This document shows, piece by piece, positions 16,247 through 25,502 of a stretch of 45,011 nt of DNA. The notes under the pieces were generated by a model. That model ran no database searches. It saw only the letters and a list, made by a program, of their open reading frames with translations, and had not been told where the DNA came from. A program made the position numbers and the translations under genes. Position 1 is the first letter of the stretch. Every line of letters starts with the position of its first letter. Source of the DNA: Myxococcales bacterium (GTDB lineage: Bacteria; Myxococcota_A; Polyangia; Polyangiales; Polyangiaceae); NCBI GenBank assembly GCA_004193285.1, contig SECP01000064.1, positions 1 to 45,011 on the forward strand. Direction: 5' to 3'.

Positions 16247-18357
16247 GCAAGGTCGCTATCATCGGCAGTGGCTGCGCTGCGATGACGACCGCGTTCGAGC
16301 TCACTCGGCCGGAGCACGGTGGCCGGTACGAGGTGACGGTGTACCAGCAAGGATTTCGGTTGGGCGGCAAAGGTGCTTCCAGCCGCGGCCCGGCCGGGCG
16401 AATCGAAGAGCACGGCTTGCACGTGTGGCTCGGCTTTTACGAGAACGCGTTCCGGCTGATGCGCGAGTGCTACGCCGAGCTCGGGCGCGATCCGGACGAA
16501 TGTCCCATCGCCAGCTGGCGGCAAGCCTTCGAGCCCGCTTCGCACGTCGGAATCGTGGACTGGTCGGAGGCCGCGGGCTGGGAGGCTTGGACGGCCATTT
16601 TTCCGCCTCTCCCCGGCGAGCCGGGCGACGACTTCACGCGTGACAATCCGTACACCGTGACCGGTTATGTCGTGCGGATGCTGGAGGTCCTGCGCGCGCT
16701 CTTGGAGGCGGCTACGCAGCAGCTCGGCCCGACCGGAGAAAAGGAGCGGACTCCGCTCCAGAAGCTGACGACGCTCTTACGCTACGCGGGGCTCGCGGCC
16801 CTCACCGGCGCGGCGGAGGTGACCGCGCTGCTCGATCAGCTCGCGCGCGGGCGCGCCGCCGACGTGCAGGCGCCGCTCTCGGCGCTGCTGGAGCGGCTGC
16901 AGCAAGCGTTGGTTCGCGAGCGGTCGAAGCTCGTTACTGGCTCCGACGACGCACGGCGCGTGTGGGAGATCATCGACCTGGTGCTGGCCATCTTCCGCGG
17001 CCTCGTGCAAAGCGGCACCTTCCTGGATCCGCGCGGCTTGGACGCGCTCGATGATTACGACATCAGGGATTGGCTGGCGCGCTACGGCGCCTCTGCGCCC
17101 TCGCTCGCGAGCGGATTCGTGCGAGGACTTTACGACCTCGCGTTCGCCTTCGAGGCGGGGGACATCGCGCGGCCCGGCATTGCGGCCGGCCAAGCCCTGA
17201 GAGGCGCCCTGCGCTTCTTCTTCACCTACCGCGGCGCCTTGTTCTGGAAGATGCGCGCGGGCATGGGCGAGACCATCTTCGCCCCGCTGTACGAGGTCCT
17301 CACGCGGCGCGGCGTGCGCTTCGAGTTCTTCCACCGGTTGGAGAACGTGCGGCTCTCCGGCGACGACCAACCACACGTCGTAGCCCTGGAGCTGGACGTG
17401 CAGGCGCGCGTGCTCGGCCCGCAGTACCTCCCCCTCGTGCACTTCGGTGGTTTGCCGTGCTTCCCCGCCGAGCCGGACTTCGCGCAGCTGGAGCAAGGGG
17501 AGCTGCTGCGCCGCGAAGGTCGGGATTTCGAGTCGCATTGGGATCGCCGCCGCGCCGGCCAGAAGCGGCTCGAGGTGGGTCGAGATTTCGATTTCGTGGT
17601 GCTCGGAGTCGGGGTCGCCTCCCTGCCCCACATTTGCTCGGAAATCCTGGCTCGGGACTCACGCTGGCGGTCCATGTGCGAGCAGGTCAAGACGGTGGCG
17701 ACTCAAGCCGGGCAAGCCTGGCTCGCCGAGGACATGACCGAGCTCGGCTGGAGCCTGCCGGCCGTCACGCTGTCCGGCTTCGTCGAGCCGTTCGACACCT
17801 GGGCGGACATGAGCCACTTGCTACCGCTCGAGCTGTGGCCCGTGCAGGGGCGCGAGCCGCGGAGCCTCGCGTATTTTTGCAGTGTGCTGGCGGACGAGGC
17901 GCCGCCACCAGCGCGCCCGCCGCCGGGGCAGTGGGTCGACTACGCGGCGGAGCAGCGCGCGCTGGTTCGCCGCAACCTCGGCGACTTCCTCGAGCGGCAT
18001 GTGCATCACCTCTGGCCGCGGGCGCGCACGGAGGAGGGCTTCCGCTGGCAGCTGCTGGTCGCGCCAGACCCAGCCCAAGACGCAGCGCTACGAGGACGAG
18101 ACCGGCTCGAGTCGCAATACGTGTCGGCGAACGTGAGCCCCAGCGACCGCTTCACTTTGACTCTCCCGGGCAGCACCCGCTATCGCCTCTCACCGCTCGA
18201 CGCCACCTACGATAACCTCACGATCGTGGGGGACTACACCGCTTGCGGCTTCAACGAGTCGTGCGTGGAGGCGGCCGTGATGTCGGGGCGGCTCGGAGCC
18301 CACGCCATCGCGCAGTGGCCTCGGCTCGAAGCGATCGTCGGCTACGATCACCCTTAG
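16225..18357 (+). CDS. COG3349-type FAD/NAD(P)-binding oxidoreductase
   Basis: A 710-aa flavoprotein. The Rossmann motif is KVAIIGSGCAAMTTAFELT (GxGxxA at 14-19), followed by YQQGFRLGGKGASSRG and RIEEHGLHVWLGFYENAF, which are hallmarks of the large uncharacterised amine-oxidase-like family COG3349. The C-terminal FAD contact is VGDYTACGFNESCVEAAVMS. Related flavoproteins desaturate or dehydroxylate polyisoprenes (CrtI, HpnE), which fits the polyprenyl synthase in the same operon, but the reaction is unknown. Start: GTG at 16225, inside the ADC-fold gene (22-bp overlap), eight codons ahead of the Rossmann strand; the frame extends upstream only antiparallel to ADC coding. The operon ends here, eight bases from a convergent kinase gene. 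Confidence 0.87.
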   Translation: MGTPPSLSKVAIIGSGCAAMTTAFELTRPEHGGRYEVTVYQQGFRLGGKGASSRGPAGRIEEHGLHVWLGFYENAFRLMRECYAELGRDPDECPIASWRQAFEPASHVGIVDWSEAAGWEAWTAIFPPLPGEPGDDFTRDNPYTVTGYVVRMLEVLRALLEAATQQLGPTGEKERTPLQKLTTLLRYAGLAALTGAAEVTALLDQLARGRAADVQAPLSALLERLQQALVRERSKLVTGSDDARRVWEIIDLVLAIFRGLVQSGTFLDPRGLDALDDYDIRDWLARYGASAPSLASGFVRGLYDLAFAFEAGDIARPGIAAGQALRGALRFFFTYRGALFWKMRAGMGETIFAPLYEVLTRRGVRFEFFHRLENVRLSGDDQPHVVALELDVQARVLGPQYLPLVHFGGLPCFPAEPDFAQLEQGELLRREGRDFESHWDRRRAGQKRLEVGRDFDFVVLGVGVASLPHICSEILARDSRWRSMCEQVKTVATQAGQAWLAEDMTELGWSLPAVTLSGFVEPFDTWADMSHLLPLELWPVQGREPRSLAYFCSVLADEAPPPARPPPGQWVDYAAEQRALVRRNLGDFLERHVHHLWPRARTEEGFRWQLLVAPDPAQDAALRGRDRLESQYVSANVSPSDRFTLTLPGSTRYRLSPLDATYDNLTIVGDYTACGFNESCVEAAVMSGRLGAHAIAQWPRLEAIVGYDHP

Positions 18358-18365
18358 GGGCCTGG

Positions 18366-21300
18366 CTAGAGCGCGCTCTGCAAGCCGAGCGCGCGCTGGA
18401 CGAGGGGCGCGTCGCCCGTGACGCGGCCAAGCGCGCCCTGCAGCAGCTCCTTCGCGCGCGCACCCTGCCCCGTTTCGCTCAACAGCGACGCGAAGTCAGC
18501 CGCGGTCTTCAGCTCGAATAGCGCATGCTCGCGCTGCCGGGCCACGGTCAGCGATTGCTCGAACGCGGTCAGGGCCTCTGCGGGCTGGTCCAGCGCGAGG
18601 TGGGCGAGCGCCTCCAGGCGATGAAGCTCTGCGTCGTAGAGGTGGTCGAGGCCGGTGCGCGATGCACCCAAACCGTGCGCGACCGCTCCCAGCGCGTCTG
18701 CCGCGGCACCCACCGCGAGGAGCGCCTCCGCCAGCCAGGCCAGCCAGTACGCTGCGGGAGTGCGAGCGCCGACGGCGCCGAGCAGCGTGAGGCTGTCCCC
18801 CATGGTCTTGAGGGCGGCAAGGTCCCCGCGGCGGTGCACGGCGCCGGCGGCCACCGCGATCGAGGCCAGAGGGGAAAGCTGGGCGAAGCCGTGCTCGCCG
18901 CAGAGCGCCGCGAGCTCCTCCGCGCTCGCGAAGGCGCGCTCCAGGTCGCCGAGCTCGCGGTCGAGCATCAAGTCGTACAGCTTGGCCATCGCGTGAGAAA
19001 AAGGATCGCGGAGCTCGGCCATGGCCGCCACCGCGCTCGCGGAGTCACGCCGAGCCGCGCCGAGGTCCCCCAGCACGCCGCGCGCGTAGGGCGCGAGGAT
19101 TTGCGAGTAGGCGCCGCCGCAGCCGCCGTAAGTTGCGACCATGGTGCCGTGGTCGGCGGCTCGATACTGGGCGGCCGCGTACTGCCGGAGGCACTCCTGG
19201 AATTCGCCGGTGAACCACGCGAACGTGCCCAAGCAATTGTGAGCCATGCTGCGGTCCAGCCGGCTCAACGTCTGCGAGTCCAGCAGCGCGCCGATGCGCG
19301 CCGCGTACTTGAGCGTCGCGGGCTTGTCCCCCTTGACGACGTGCACGTTCCACACCCCGCGGATGACCGGGAACGGCACCGATTCCAAGCTGGCGCACAG
19401 CTCGTCCGCCCGCGCGTACGTCTGGACGACCGGCTCGGCGGCGTAGCCGTACAGCGCCTGTTGGATGGCGCCGCGCGCGGCCAGGACCTCGAGCTCACGC
19501 GCGTCCCGCTCCGGGTCCAGCGGCAGCGACTGGAGTAGCCGCAAGCACTCCGCGTAGGCTTGGTCGGCCTCGCGAAGGGCGTAGCGGCCGACGCAGCGCC
19601 CGGCCGCGCGGAGCCAAAGCTCGAACGCCCGCTCGGAGGCGCCCGCGCCCTCCGCGTGCCGGGCGAGCAACTCCGGCCGCTCTGTCTCCTCCGTGCCGGC
19701 ACCGGAGAGAGCCTCCAGGACCTCGGCGTGTAGCAGCTGGCGGCGCGGCCTGAGCATCGAGTCGTAGGCGGCGTCGCGGATCAAGGCATGCCGAAACTGC
19801 CAAGTCTCCTGCTCACCCGCACCGCCTACCGGCTCGACCAGGCCTCGGCTCGCCAGGCGTGAAAGCAGCTCGCGGCACTGCTCCGCGGTGAGGCGCGCCG
19901 CGCGCCCGAGCAGAGACAGCTCGAACCTTTGCCCGAGCACGGCCGCAATCTCGAGCGGAGCGCGATCGGTCCCCACTCGATGCAGCTGGGTCGTGAATAG
20001 ATCACGCAGCGAAGAGGGGACGTGGCTCGCGCCGGGCGCACCTCCGGCCGTGAGCGCGCGCGTGACGTGCTCCAGGAAGAGCGGCACGCCGTCCCCCCGC
20101 TGCACGATGCTAGCGACCAGCTCGGCCGGCAGCCCCGCGGCGCCACTCGCGCGGCCTACCAGCTCTTCTGCCTCCTTGCGGCTCAGCGCTCCCAACTGCA
20201 GGACGCTCACGTTGGGCCCTGACAGCGCCGGTCGAGAAAACTCCGTGCGCGCGCTGACGAGGAGGGTGAGCCGCGTGCTCCCGAGACGCGGAGCCAAGCG
20301 CTCCAGCAGCTCGAGCGTCGACGCGTCCGCCCAATGCGCGTCTTCCAATACGACGACGAGCGGCGTTTGTTCTGCGCAGCTCTGCAGCAGCTGAATGAGC
20401 TTCGTGAGCGTGATCTCGCGGCGACGCTCCGGGCTCTCCCAAGCCGGCGGCATCGTCCGCTCGCTCTGGGGCAAGCGCAGGAGCGAGTCGAAGTACGGCA
20501 GAGCGTCATCGGGAGGGATGCCGAAGCTCTGCAGCTTGCCCTGCGCACGCGCGAGCCGCTCGCCTCCAGGCGCGCCGCTCACCCCGAGGAGATCGGCGAG
20601 CAGGTCCGCGATCGGAGCCAGCGGCGAGTGGCGCATGTCCGGGGTCGCACGGATCACCGCCCAGCGCACGGCTCCCGCCAGCTCTTCTCGTACGGCTTGC
20701 AACAGTCGCGACTTGCCGATGCCGGGCTCCCCCTGGAGCAGCACGATCTTGCCGTTGCCTTCACGACCGCGCTGGCAAGCGCGTACGAGCAGGGAGCGCT
20801 CTTCTTCGCGCCCAATGAGAGGAAGAGCCAGAGCCTCGCGGCGCACGGGCGAAAGTCGCAACAGCGGGCGATACGCTTGACGTGCGCCGGCGAGCGCGAT
20901 TTCGGCCGCTTCGCCCAGCTCCGCCGCGCCGGCGAGCAACTGACCTACGGCCTCACTGAGGATCACCGACGTCGTCGGAGAGAGGTCGCGCAGGGATTGA
21001 GCGGTGCGGAGCAGGCTCCCGAGCTCGAGCTCTGTCTCCGTACCGTGACCGAGCACGACGGCGGTGCCGGCGTGCAGCGCCGCACGAACCGTGACGCGAG
21101 TAGCCTGGCCGACGGCGTCGCCCCAGTCTTGAATGCGCAGCGCCGCGATCGCGGCGCGACGTGCGGAGTCCTCGTGCGGCTCGGGGTAGCCGAAACAGAG
21201 CACGTACTGTTGCCCGACCGCGAGCTGGACCGAGCCGCCGAGCTCGTCCACCGCGCGCTCCACGGTGCGCCGGTACTCGCGCCGAAACTGGAGCAAGAGC

Positions 21301-22364
21301 TCGGGGTCGTCATTGCCCGGCGCCAGCGCGAGCTCGCAAGCGACCAGCACCACCTGCCGACGCTCCCCGCGCCCCGTTTGAGGCGAAGCGCTCGTGCGGT
21401 CCGACTGGTCGACGATCGCCTCGAGCGCGCGAGCCAGTTTTTCCGCGCTCGCTTCGCGGTCAGCCGGCGATTTGGCGAGCAGCCGCGCAATGAGCTGAGA
21501 CAGGCTCCGGGGGACGGAAGGCTCGAGCTCGTGCAGGGCCGGCGGAGACAGAGCGCGCACGCGGTGCAGCGTGTCGTACAAGTCCCGCCCCAAGAACGGC
21601 GACTGCCCGACGATGAGCTCGTGGCAAAGCACGCCGAAGGAGAACAGATCCGAGCGCGCGTCCGTCGGCTGACCCAAGCTCTGCTCGGGAGACATGCTGT
21701 GGGGCGTGCCGGTGAGCGCACCCTCGCTGGAAGCTGGCTCGCTCTCGCGCCGCGCGATGCCGAAATCGGTGATCTTGGGCACGCCGAAGGGCGTGAGCAG
21801 CACGTTGTCCGACTTCAGGTCCCGGTGCACGACGCCCCGCTCGTGCGCCGCTGCCAGGCCCCGCGCGACCTGGCATAGGATCCGCAGCGCTTCCTCGAGC
21901 GGCAGCCCGCGCCGCACCGCTTTGAGCAGCGTCTCCCCGCTCACGTACTCCATGACGATGAAGTCGTGCTCGTCCGTGGTGAGGAAGTCGTAGACGCGGC
22001 ACACGTTGGGGTGCTCGATGGCCGCCGCCAGCCTCGCTTCCGTGAGCTCCGTGCCTTTGGGCAGCTGCTTGATCGCGACCCGGCGCCCGAGCAGCGGGTC
22101 ATGCGCCAGCCACACCTTGCCCTGCCCACCACGGCCGAGCAGCTGCTCGATCTCGAAGCGGCCCACGCGGCGTTGCTCCTCGCTCGCGGCGAGGTCCCGA
22201 GGGCGCGGGCTCTGCCCGGAGCTCTCGAGCGTGTTCGCGGGCGCGACGCGCGCGCTCTCGACCGGGTCGTCCGCGGTCACCAACGTGGCGTCCAACGTCG
22301 TAAGCCCCCGACCATCCTCCGTGATGGTCGGGCTCTCGTGGTTTTGCTCTTTGGGGACGACCAT
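18366..22364 (-). CDS. Multidomain Ser/Thr kinase with cyclase-like, ATPase and TPR regions
   Basis: A 1332-aa soluble signalling protein. The kinase domain (70-315) has GRGGQGKVW, HRDLKSDN (180-187; Ser replaces the usual Pro), DFG (200-202) and SPE. Residues 334-480 resemble a class III nucleotide cyclase of the CYCc type (RRQVVLVACELA, FGYPEPHEDSARRA, VRAALHAGTAVVLG), but the metal-binding aspartates are not visible, so it is probably non-catalytic. An AAA_16-type ATPase follows with GEPGIGKS (545-552) and VVVLEDAHWADAS. The last 450 residues are TPR-like helical repeats. There is no transmembrane segment. This kinase/ATPase/TPR order is common in myxobacteria. ATG at 22364 lacks a clear Shine-Dalgarno. 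Convergent with the FAD gene. Confidence 0.9.
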   Translation of the reverse strand: MVVPKEQNHESPTITEDGRGLTTLDATLVTADDPVESARVAPANTLESSGQSPRPRDLAASEEQRRVGRFEIEQLLGRGGQGKVWLAHDPLLGRRVAIKQLPKGTELTEARLAAAIEHPNVCRVYDFLTTDEHDFIVMEYVSGETLLKAVRRGLPLEEALRILCQVARGLAAAHERGVVHRDLKSDNVLLTPFGVPKITDFGIARRESEPASSEGALTGTPHSMSPEQSLGQPTDARSDLFSFGVLCHELIVGQSPFLGRDLYDTLHRVRALSPPALHELEPSVPRSLSQLIARLLAKSPADREASAEKLARALEAIVDQSDRTSASPQTGRGERRQVVLVACELALAPGNDDPELLLQFRREYRRTVERAVDELGGSVQLAVGQQYVLCFGYPEPHEDSARRAAIAALRIQDWGDAVGQATRVTVRAALHAGTAVVLGHGTETELELGSLLRTAQSLRDLSPTTSVILSEAVGQLLAGAAELGEAAEIALAGARQAYRPLLRLSPVRREALALPLIGREEERSLLVRACQRGREGNGKIVLLQGEPGIGKSRLLQAVREELAGAVRWAVIRATPDMRHSPLAPIADLLADLLGVSGAPGGERLARAQGKLQSFGIPPDDALPYFDSLLRLPQSERTMPPAWESPERRREITLTKLIQLLQSCAEQTPLVVVLEDAHWADASTLELLERLAPRLGSTRLTLLVSARTEFSRPALSGPNVSVLQLGALSRKEAEELVGRASGAAGLPAELVASIVQRGDGVPLFLEHVTRALTAGGAPGASHVPSSLRDLFTTQLHRVGTDRAPLEIAAVLGQRFELSLLGRAARLTAEQCRELLSRLASRGLVEPVGGAGEQETWQFRHALIRDAAYDSMLRPRRQLLHAEVLEALSGAGTEETERPELLARHAEGAGASERAFELWLRAAGRCVGRYALREADQAYAECLRLLQSLPLDPERDARELEVLAARGAIQQALYGYAAEPVVQTYARADELCASLESVPFPVIRGVWNVHVVKGDKPATLKYAARIGALLDSQTLSRLDRSMAHNCLGTFAWFTGEFQECLRQYAAAQYRAADHGTMVATYGGCGGAYSQILAPYARGVLGDLGAARRDSASAVAAMAELRDPFSHAMAKLYDLMLDRELGDLERAFASAEELAALCGEHGFAQLSPLASIAVAAGAVHRRGDLAALKTMGDSLTLLGAVGARTPAAYWLAWLAEALLAVGAAADALGAVAHGLGASRTGLDHLYDAELHRLEALAHLALDQPAEALTAFEQSLTVARQREHALFELKTAADFASLLSETGQGARAKELLQGALGRVTGDAPLVQRALGLQSAL

Positions 22365-22551
22365 GGGGCGCGGCGTCGGTCGGGGCGGTCTCCGAAACGG
22401 CCCACGATATCACTATTTTAGGCGGCCCCCGCCGAATCACCCCTGGCCGTGTGACGAAAGGAGTCACCCGCGGAGCGTGCTCGGCCGCAGCGCGTGCGCT
22501 AGCTAGGGCAGCGATGGAAAGCGAGCCGCCTCGCGGGCGGAGCGAGCGCGC

Positions 22552-24024
22552 ATGAGGCTAGTCCCCAAGCTAGCTCTGGCTCTTTTCGCCGGTGTTTTCT
22601 TGGTCGTTGCGGCCTTCACGGCGCTCCGTGCCAGGCGGGACCTGGAGGCGTTCGACGCGGACGCGCGGCGGGACCAGCGTATCGTGGGGGTTACGGCGGG
22701 CGCGGCGGTCTCGCCTCAGCTCACCCAGCGCGACGCGGTGTGGCTCGCGGCTCGCGTGAATGACTCGCGCGAGGGCATTCAGATTCGGTTCGTCTCTCTG
22801 GCCGAGGGAGCGAGCCCGGAGCTCGGGCCCTTGCTGCAGCTCGCAGCTTCCGAGCGGCCCCGCGCGGGCCACCCCAAGCAGCTAGTGAAGTCGCGCCAGC
22901 CGGGCGAAGAAGCAGACTACCTCGTCACGTACGTGGGAGCGCCCACGGTGGACGACCCGTACGGTGCGGTCGAGCTGTCGCAGCCTCTCGCCTCCGGCGC
23001 CGCGTACGCCTGGCAAGCTTTCCTCAGCGCGATGGCGTCCAGCCTGGCGATGGTCGCGGTGGGAGGCGTCACCATGGCCGCCATCGGCGCGCGCGTCGTG
23101 GGACGGCCCGTCGCCGAGCTCATGGGCGCGGCTCGTCGCATCGGTGAGGGTGAGTTCGACGTGCTGCGCGCGAGCAAACGGCGGGACGAATTCGGGGAGC
23201 TGGCGGGCGCGCTGCGGCGCATGGGCAGCAGCCTGGCCGAAGAACGACGCCGGACGCAGCACGAAACCGACGCGCGCATCGCGGCGCTCGAGCAGCTTCG
23301 GCACGCGGAGCGGCTGAGCACGCTGGGGCAGCTCGCGTCGGTGCTGGCCCACGAGATCGGCACGCCGCTCAACGTGGTCGCCGGGCACGCAAAGCTGATC
23401 GCCGCCGGCAAGCTGCCCGGCGAGCTGATCGTGGACAGCGCTCGCGCGATCGGCGCGCAGTGCGATCGCATCACCGGGATCGTGCGCCGAGTGCTGGACT
23501 ACGCGCGGCGCAGACCCGCCAAGCGCACGACGGTGTCGGGCAGTGACGTGCTCTCGAGCGCGTGCGGCCTCCTGGAAGGGCTCGCCGCGCGGCGTGGCGT
23601 GAAGCTCGAAATCCGCCGCGGCCCCGGGGACTTCAGCCTGTGGGCGGATCCGGACCAGCTCCAGCAATGCTTGACGAACGTCGTGAGCAACGCGATCTAC
23701 GCGAGCCCGGACGGCGGGGTCGTTCAGTTATCGCTGAACGCGGTGGAGCGGAGCGTGGCCGGTGAGCGGCGCCCTTTCCTCGCGTTCGCGGTGGCAGACA
23801 CCGGGCACGGCTTGGAGGAAGCCGTGCGCGCGCGTATCTTCGAGCCTTTCGTCACCACCAAGCCGCCCGGTGAAGGCACGGGGCTCGGCCTGAGCGTGGC
23901 GCGAGACATCGTAGCCGAGCACGACGGGGTCATCGAGGTCACCTCCGAGCCAGGCCACGGCTGTGTGTTCACGATTTTCGTTCCGAGGAGTAGCGCGGAT
24001 GTCGAGCCGAATCCTGATCGTTGA
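22552..24024 (+). CDS. Membrane sensor histidine kinase with HAMP domain
   Basis: A 490-aa two-component sensor. Transmembrane helix 1 is at about 5-25, an extracytoplasmic sensor region at about 26-155, helix 2 at about 157-180, then a HAMP linker. The phosphoacceptor is His267 in LAHEIGTPLN. The ATP-binding domain shows N box NVVSNAIYAS, G1 DTGHG and G2 GEGTGLGLSV. The kinase core is of the NtrB/HPK4-like class that usually pairs with NtrC-type regulators. The regulator gene begins inside its 3' end (26-bp overlap), so the two are a cognate pair. ATG at 22552 opens directly on the first transmembrane helix. The sensed signal is unknown. Confidence 0.93.
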   Translation: MRLVPKLALALFAGVFLVVAAFTALRARRDLEAFDADARRDQRIVGVTAGAAVSPQLTQRDAVWLAARVNDSREGIQIRFVSLAEGASPELGPLLQLAASERPRAGHPKQLVKSRQPGEEADYLVTYVGAPTVDDPYGAVELSQPLASGAAYAWQAFLSAMASSLAMVAVGGVTMAAIGARVVGRPVAELMGAARRIGEGEFDVLRASKRRDEFGELAGALRRMGSSLAEERRRTQHETDARIAALEQLRHAERLSTLGQLASVLAHEIGTPLNVVAGHAKLIAAGKLPGELIVDSARAIGAQCDRITGIVRRVLDYARRRPAKRTTVSGSDVLSSACGLLEGLAARRGVKLEIRRGPGDFSLWADPDQLQQCLTNVVSNAIYASPDGGVVQLSLNAVERSVAGERRPFLAFAVADTGHGLEEAVRARIFEPFVTTKPPGEGTGLGLSVARDIVAEHDGVIEVTSEPGHGCVFTIFVPRSSADVEPNPDR

Positions 24025-25378
24025 CGACGACAAGGCCACGTGTCGCCTCATGGCCCTGGGCCTTCAAGGAGCCCACTACGTGGTGGAGACCGCGGCCAGC
24101 GTCGCCCAAGCGCAGGAGCTGGCGCGGAGCTTCGAGCCCCAAGTGGTGCTGACGGATCTGAACATGACCGGCAAAAGCGGGCTCGAGCTGTGCCGAGACT
24201 TCGCGGATCGCTGGCCGGACGTGCCGGTCATCGTGGTGACTGCTTTCGGCAGCATGGAGTCCGCCATCGAGGCGATGCGGGTGGGCGCTTACGACTTCAT
24301 CAACAAGCCGTTCGACATGGACAGCCTGCTGCTGGTGGTGGAGCGCGCGCTGCGGCATCACTCGCTACGCAGCGAAGTAAAGAGGCTGCGCGCGGCCGTC
24401 GGTCAAGCCGGCTGGGGCGACTCGATCGTTGGCAATAGTACCAAGGTGCTGGAGCTGCGCTCCCTCCTCTCTCGCTTGTCCAAGACCGAGGCGACCGTGC
24501 TCGTCACCGGCGAGACCGGCACCGGCAAGGAGGTGGCCGCGCGCACGCTTCACGACCACGGCGCGCGTAGAAATGGTCCTTTCGTGGCCATCAACTGCTC
24601 GGCGCTCCCCGAGTCCCTCCTCGAGAGCGAGCTGTTCGGCCACGTGAAAGGAGCGTTCACGGACGCCCACACCCGCCGCGCGGGCGTCTTCCTGCAAGCG
24701 GACAAAGGGACGCTGCTCTTGGACGAGATAGGGGAGCTGCCGATGCCGGTCCAGGCCAAGCTCCTGCGCGCGCTGGAAGAGCGCCGTGTTCGCCCGGTGG
24801 GCGGCGACGCGGAGGTGCCGTTCGACGCGCGCATCATCGCCTCCACCCACCGGGACCTGGAGCAAGCAGTAGCCCTCGGTTCGTTCCGAGAAGACTTGTT
24901 TTACCGCCTCAACGTCGTCCAAGTGGCGGTACCCCCGCTCCGCTCTCGAGGGGGAGACGTGCTCCTGCTCGCGCAACACTTTTTGCGGCGCTTCGCCAGC
25001 CAGTCGCGCCCAGAGGTGGTCGGACTGTCCGAGGCGGCGGCGATGCGGCTCATGGATTACCCGTGGCCGGGCAACGTGCGGGAGCTGCGCAACGCCATCG
25101 AGCGCGCGGTTGCGCTCACCGCGTTCGACCACGTGCGGGCCGAAGACTTGCCGGAGCGGATCGCGCGCTTCGAGCCTCGCCATGTGCTGGTAGCCGGCGA
25201 CGACTTGGAGGAGCTCGTGCCCCTGGAGGAGGTGGAGAAGCGCTATATCCTCCGGGTGCTGCAGGCCGCGGGCGGTAACAAGTCGCTCGCCGCGCAAACC
25301 CTGAGGGTGAGCCGCCGCACGCTCTACCGCAAGCTGGAGGAGTACGGCGTGGAGCCGGCGAAGCCCACGGGCGCCTGA
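23999..25378 (+). CDS. NtrC-family response regulator
   Basis: A 459-aa sigma54 activator. The receiver domain (4-120) has the acidic pocket VDDD, phosphoacceptor Asp53 in VLTDLNM and a KPFD switch lysine. The AAA+ domain has GETGTGKE starting at 171, the loop GAFTDA (218-223; consensus GAFTGA) and LLLDEIGELP. The C-terminus is a Fis-type helix-turn-helix (NKSLAAQTLRVSRRTLYRKL). ATG at 23999 has GAGGAG eight bases upstream and lies inside the histidine kinase gene, so translation is coupled. Targets are unknown; a sigma54-type promoter was not found nearby with confidence. Confidence 0.95.
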   Translation: MSSRILIVDDDKATCRLMALGLQGAHYVVETAASVAQAQELARSFEPQVVLTDLNMTGKSGLELCRDFADRWPDVPVIVVTAFGSMESAIEAMRVGAYDFINKPFDMDSLLLVVERALRHHSLRSEVKRLRAAVGQAGWGDSIVGNSTKVLELRSLLSRLSKTEATVLVTGETGTGKEVAARTLHDHGARRNGPFVAINCSALPESLLESELFGHVKGAFTDAHTRRAGVFLQADKGTLLLDEIGELPMPVQAKLLRALEERRVRPVGGDAEVPFDARIIASTHRDLEQAVALGSFREDLFYRLNVVQVAVPPLRSRGGDVLLLAQHFLRRFASQSRPEVVGLSEAAAMRLMDYPWPGNVRELRNAIERAVALTAFDHVRAEDLPERIARFEPRHVLVAGDDLEELVPLEEVEKRYILRVLQAAGGNKSLAAQTLRVSRRTLYRKLEEYGVEPAKPTGA

Positions 25379-25502
25379 CTACTTTTGTGACACTGGCTAA
25401 AAAGGTGGCACCGGCAGCGACGAGACCTCGCTGATTCTCCCTTCCTTCTCGCTCCTCTCTCGCCTTCGTCGCGAGGGCACGGACCGTGCAGGGAAGCTCG
25501 CG

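Noticed and set aside
17070..18215. Plus-strand frame of 381 aa
   Set aside because: Out-of-frame shadow of the COG3349 flavoprotein gene; extremely Arg/Ala-rich.
20334..21878. Plus-strand frame of 514 aa
   Set aside because: It is wholly antisense to the kinase/ATPase gene at 18366-22364, which has clear motifs; the frame's product is Arg/Ala/Glu-rich without any domain.
25400..25420. TGGCAC sequence after the NtrC-type gene, considered as a sigma54 -24 element
   Set aside because: The GG-to-GC distance is two bases too short for a -24/-12 promoter and no TTGC follows.
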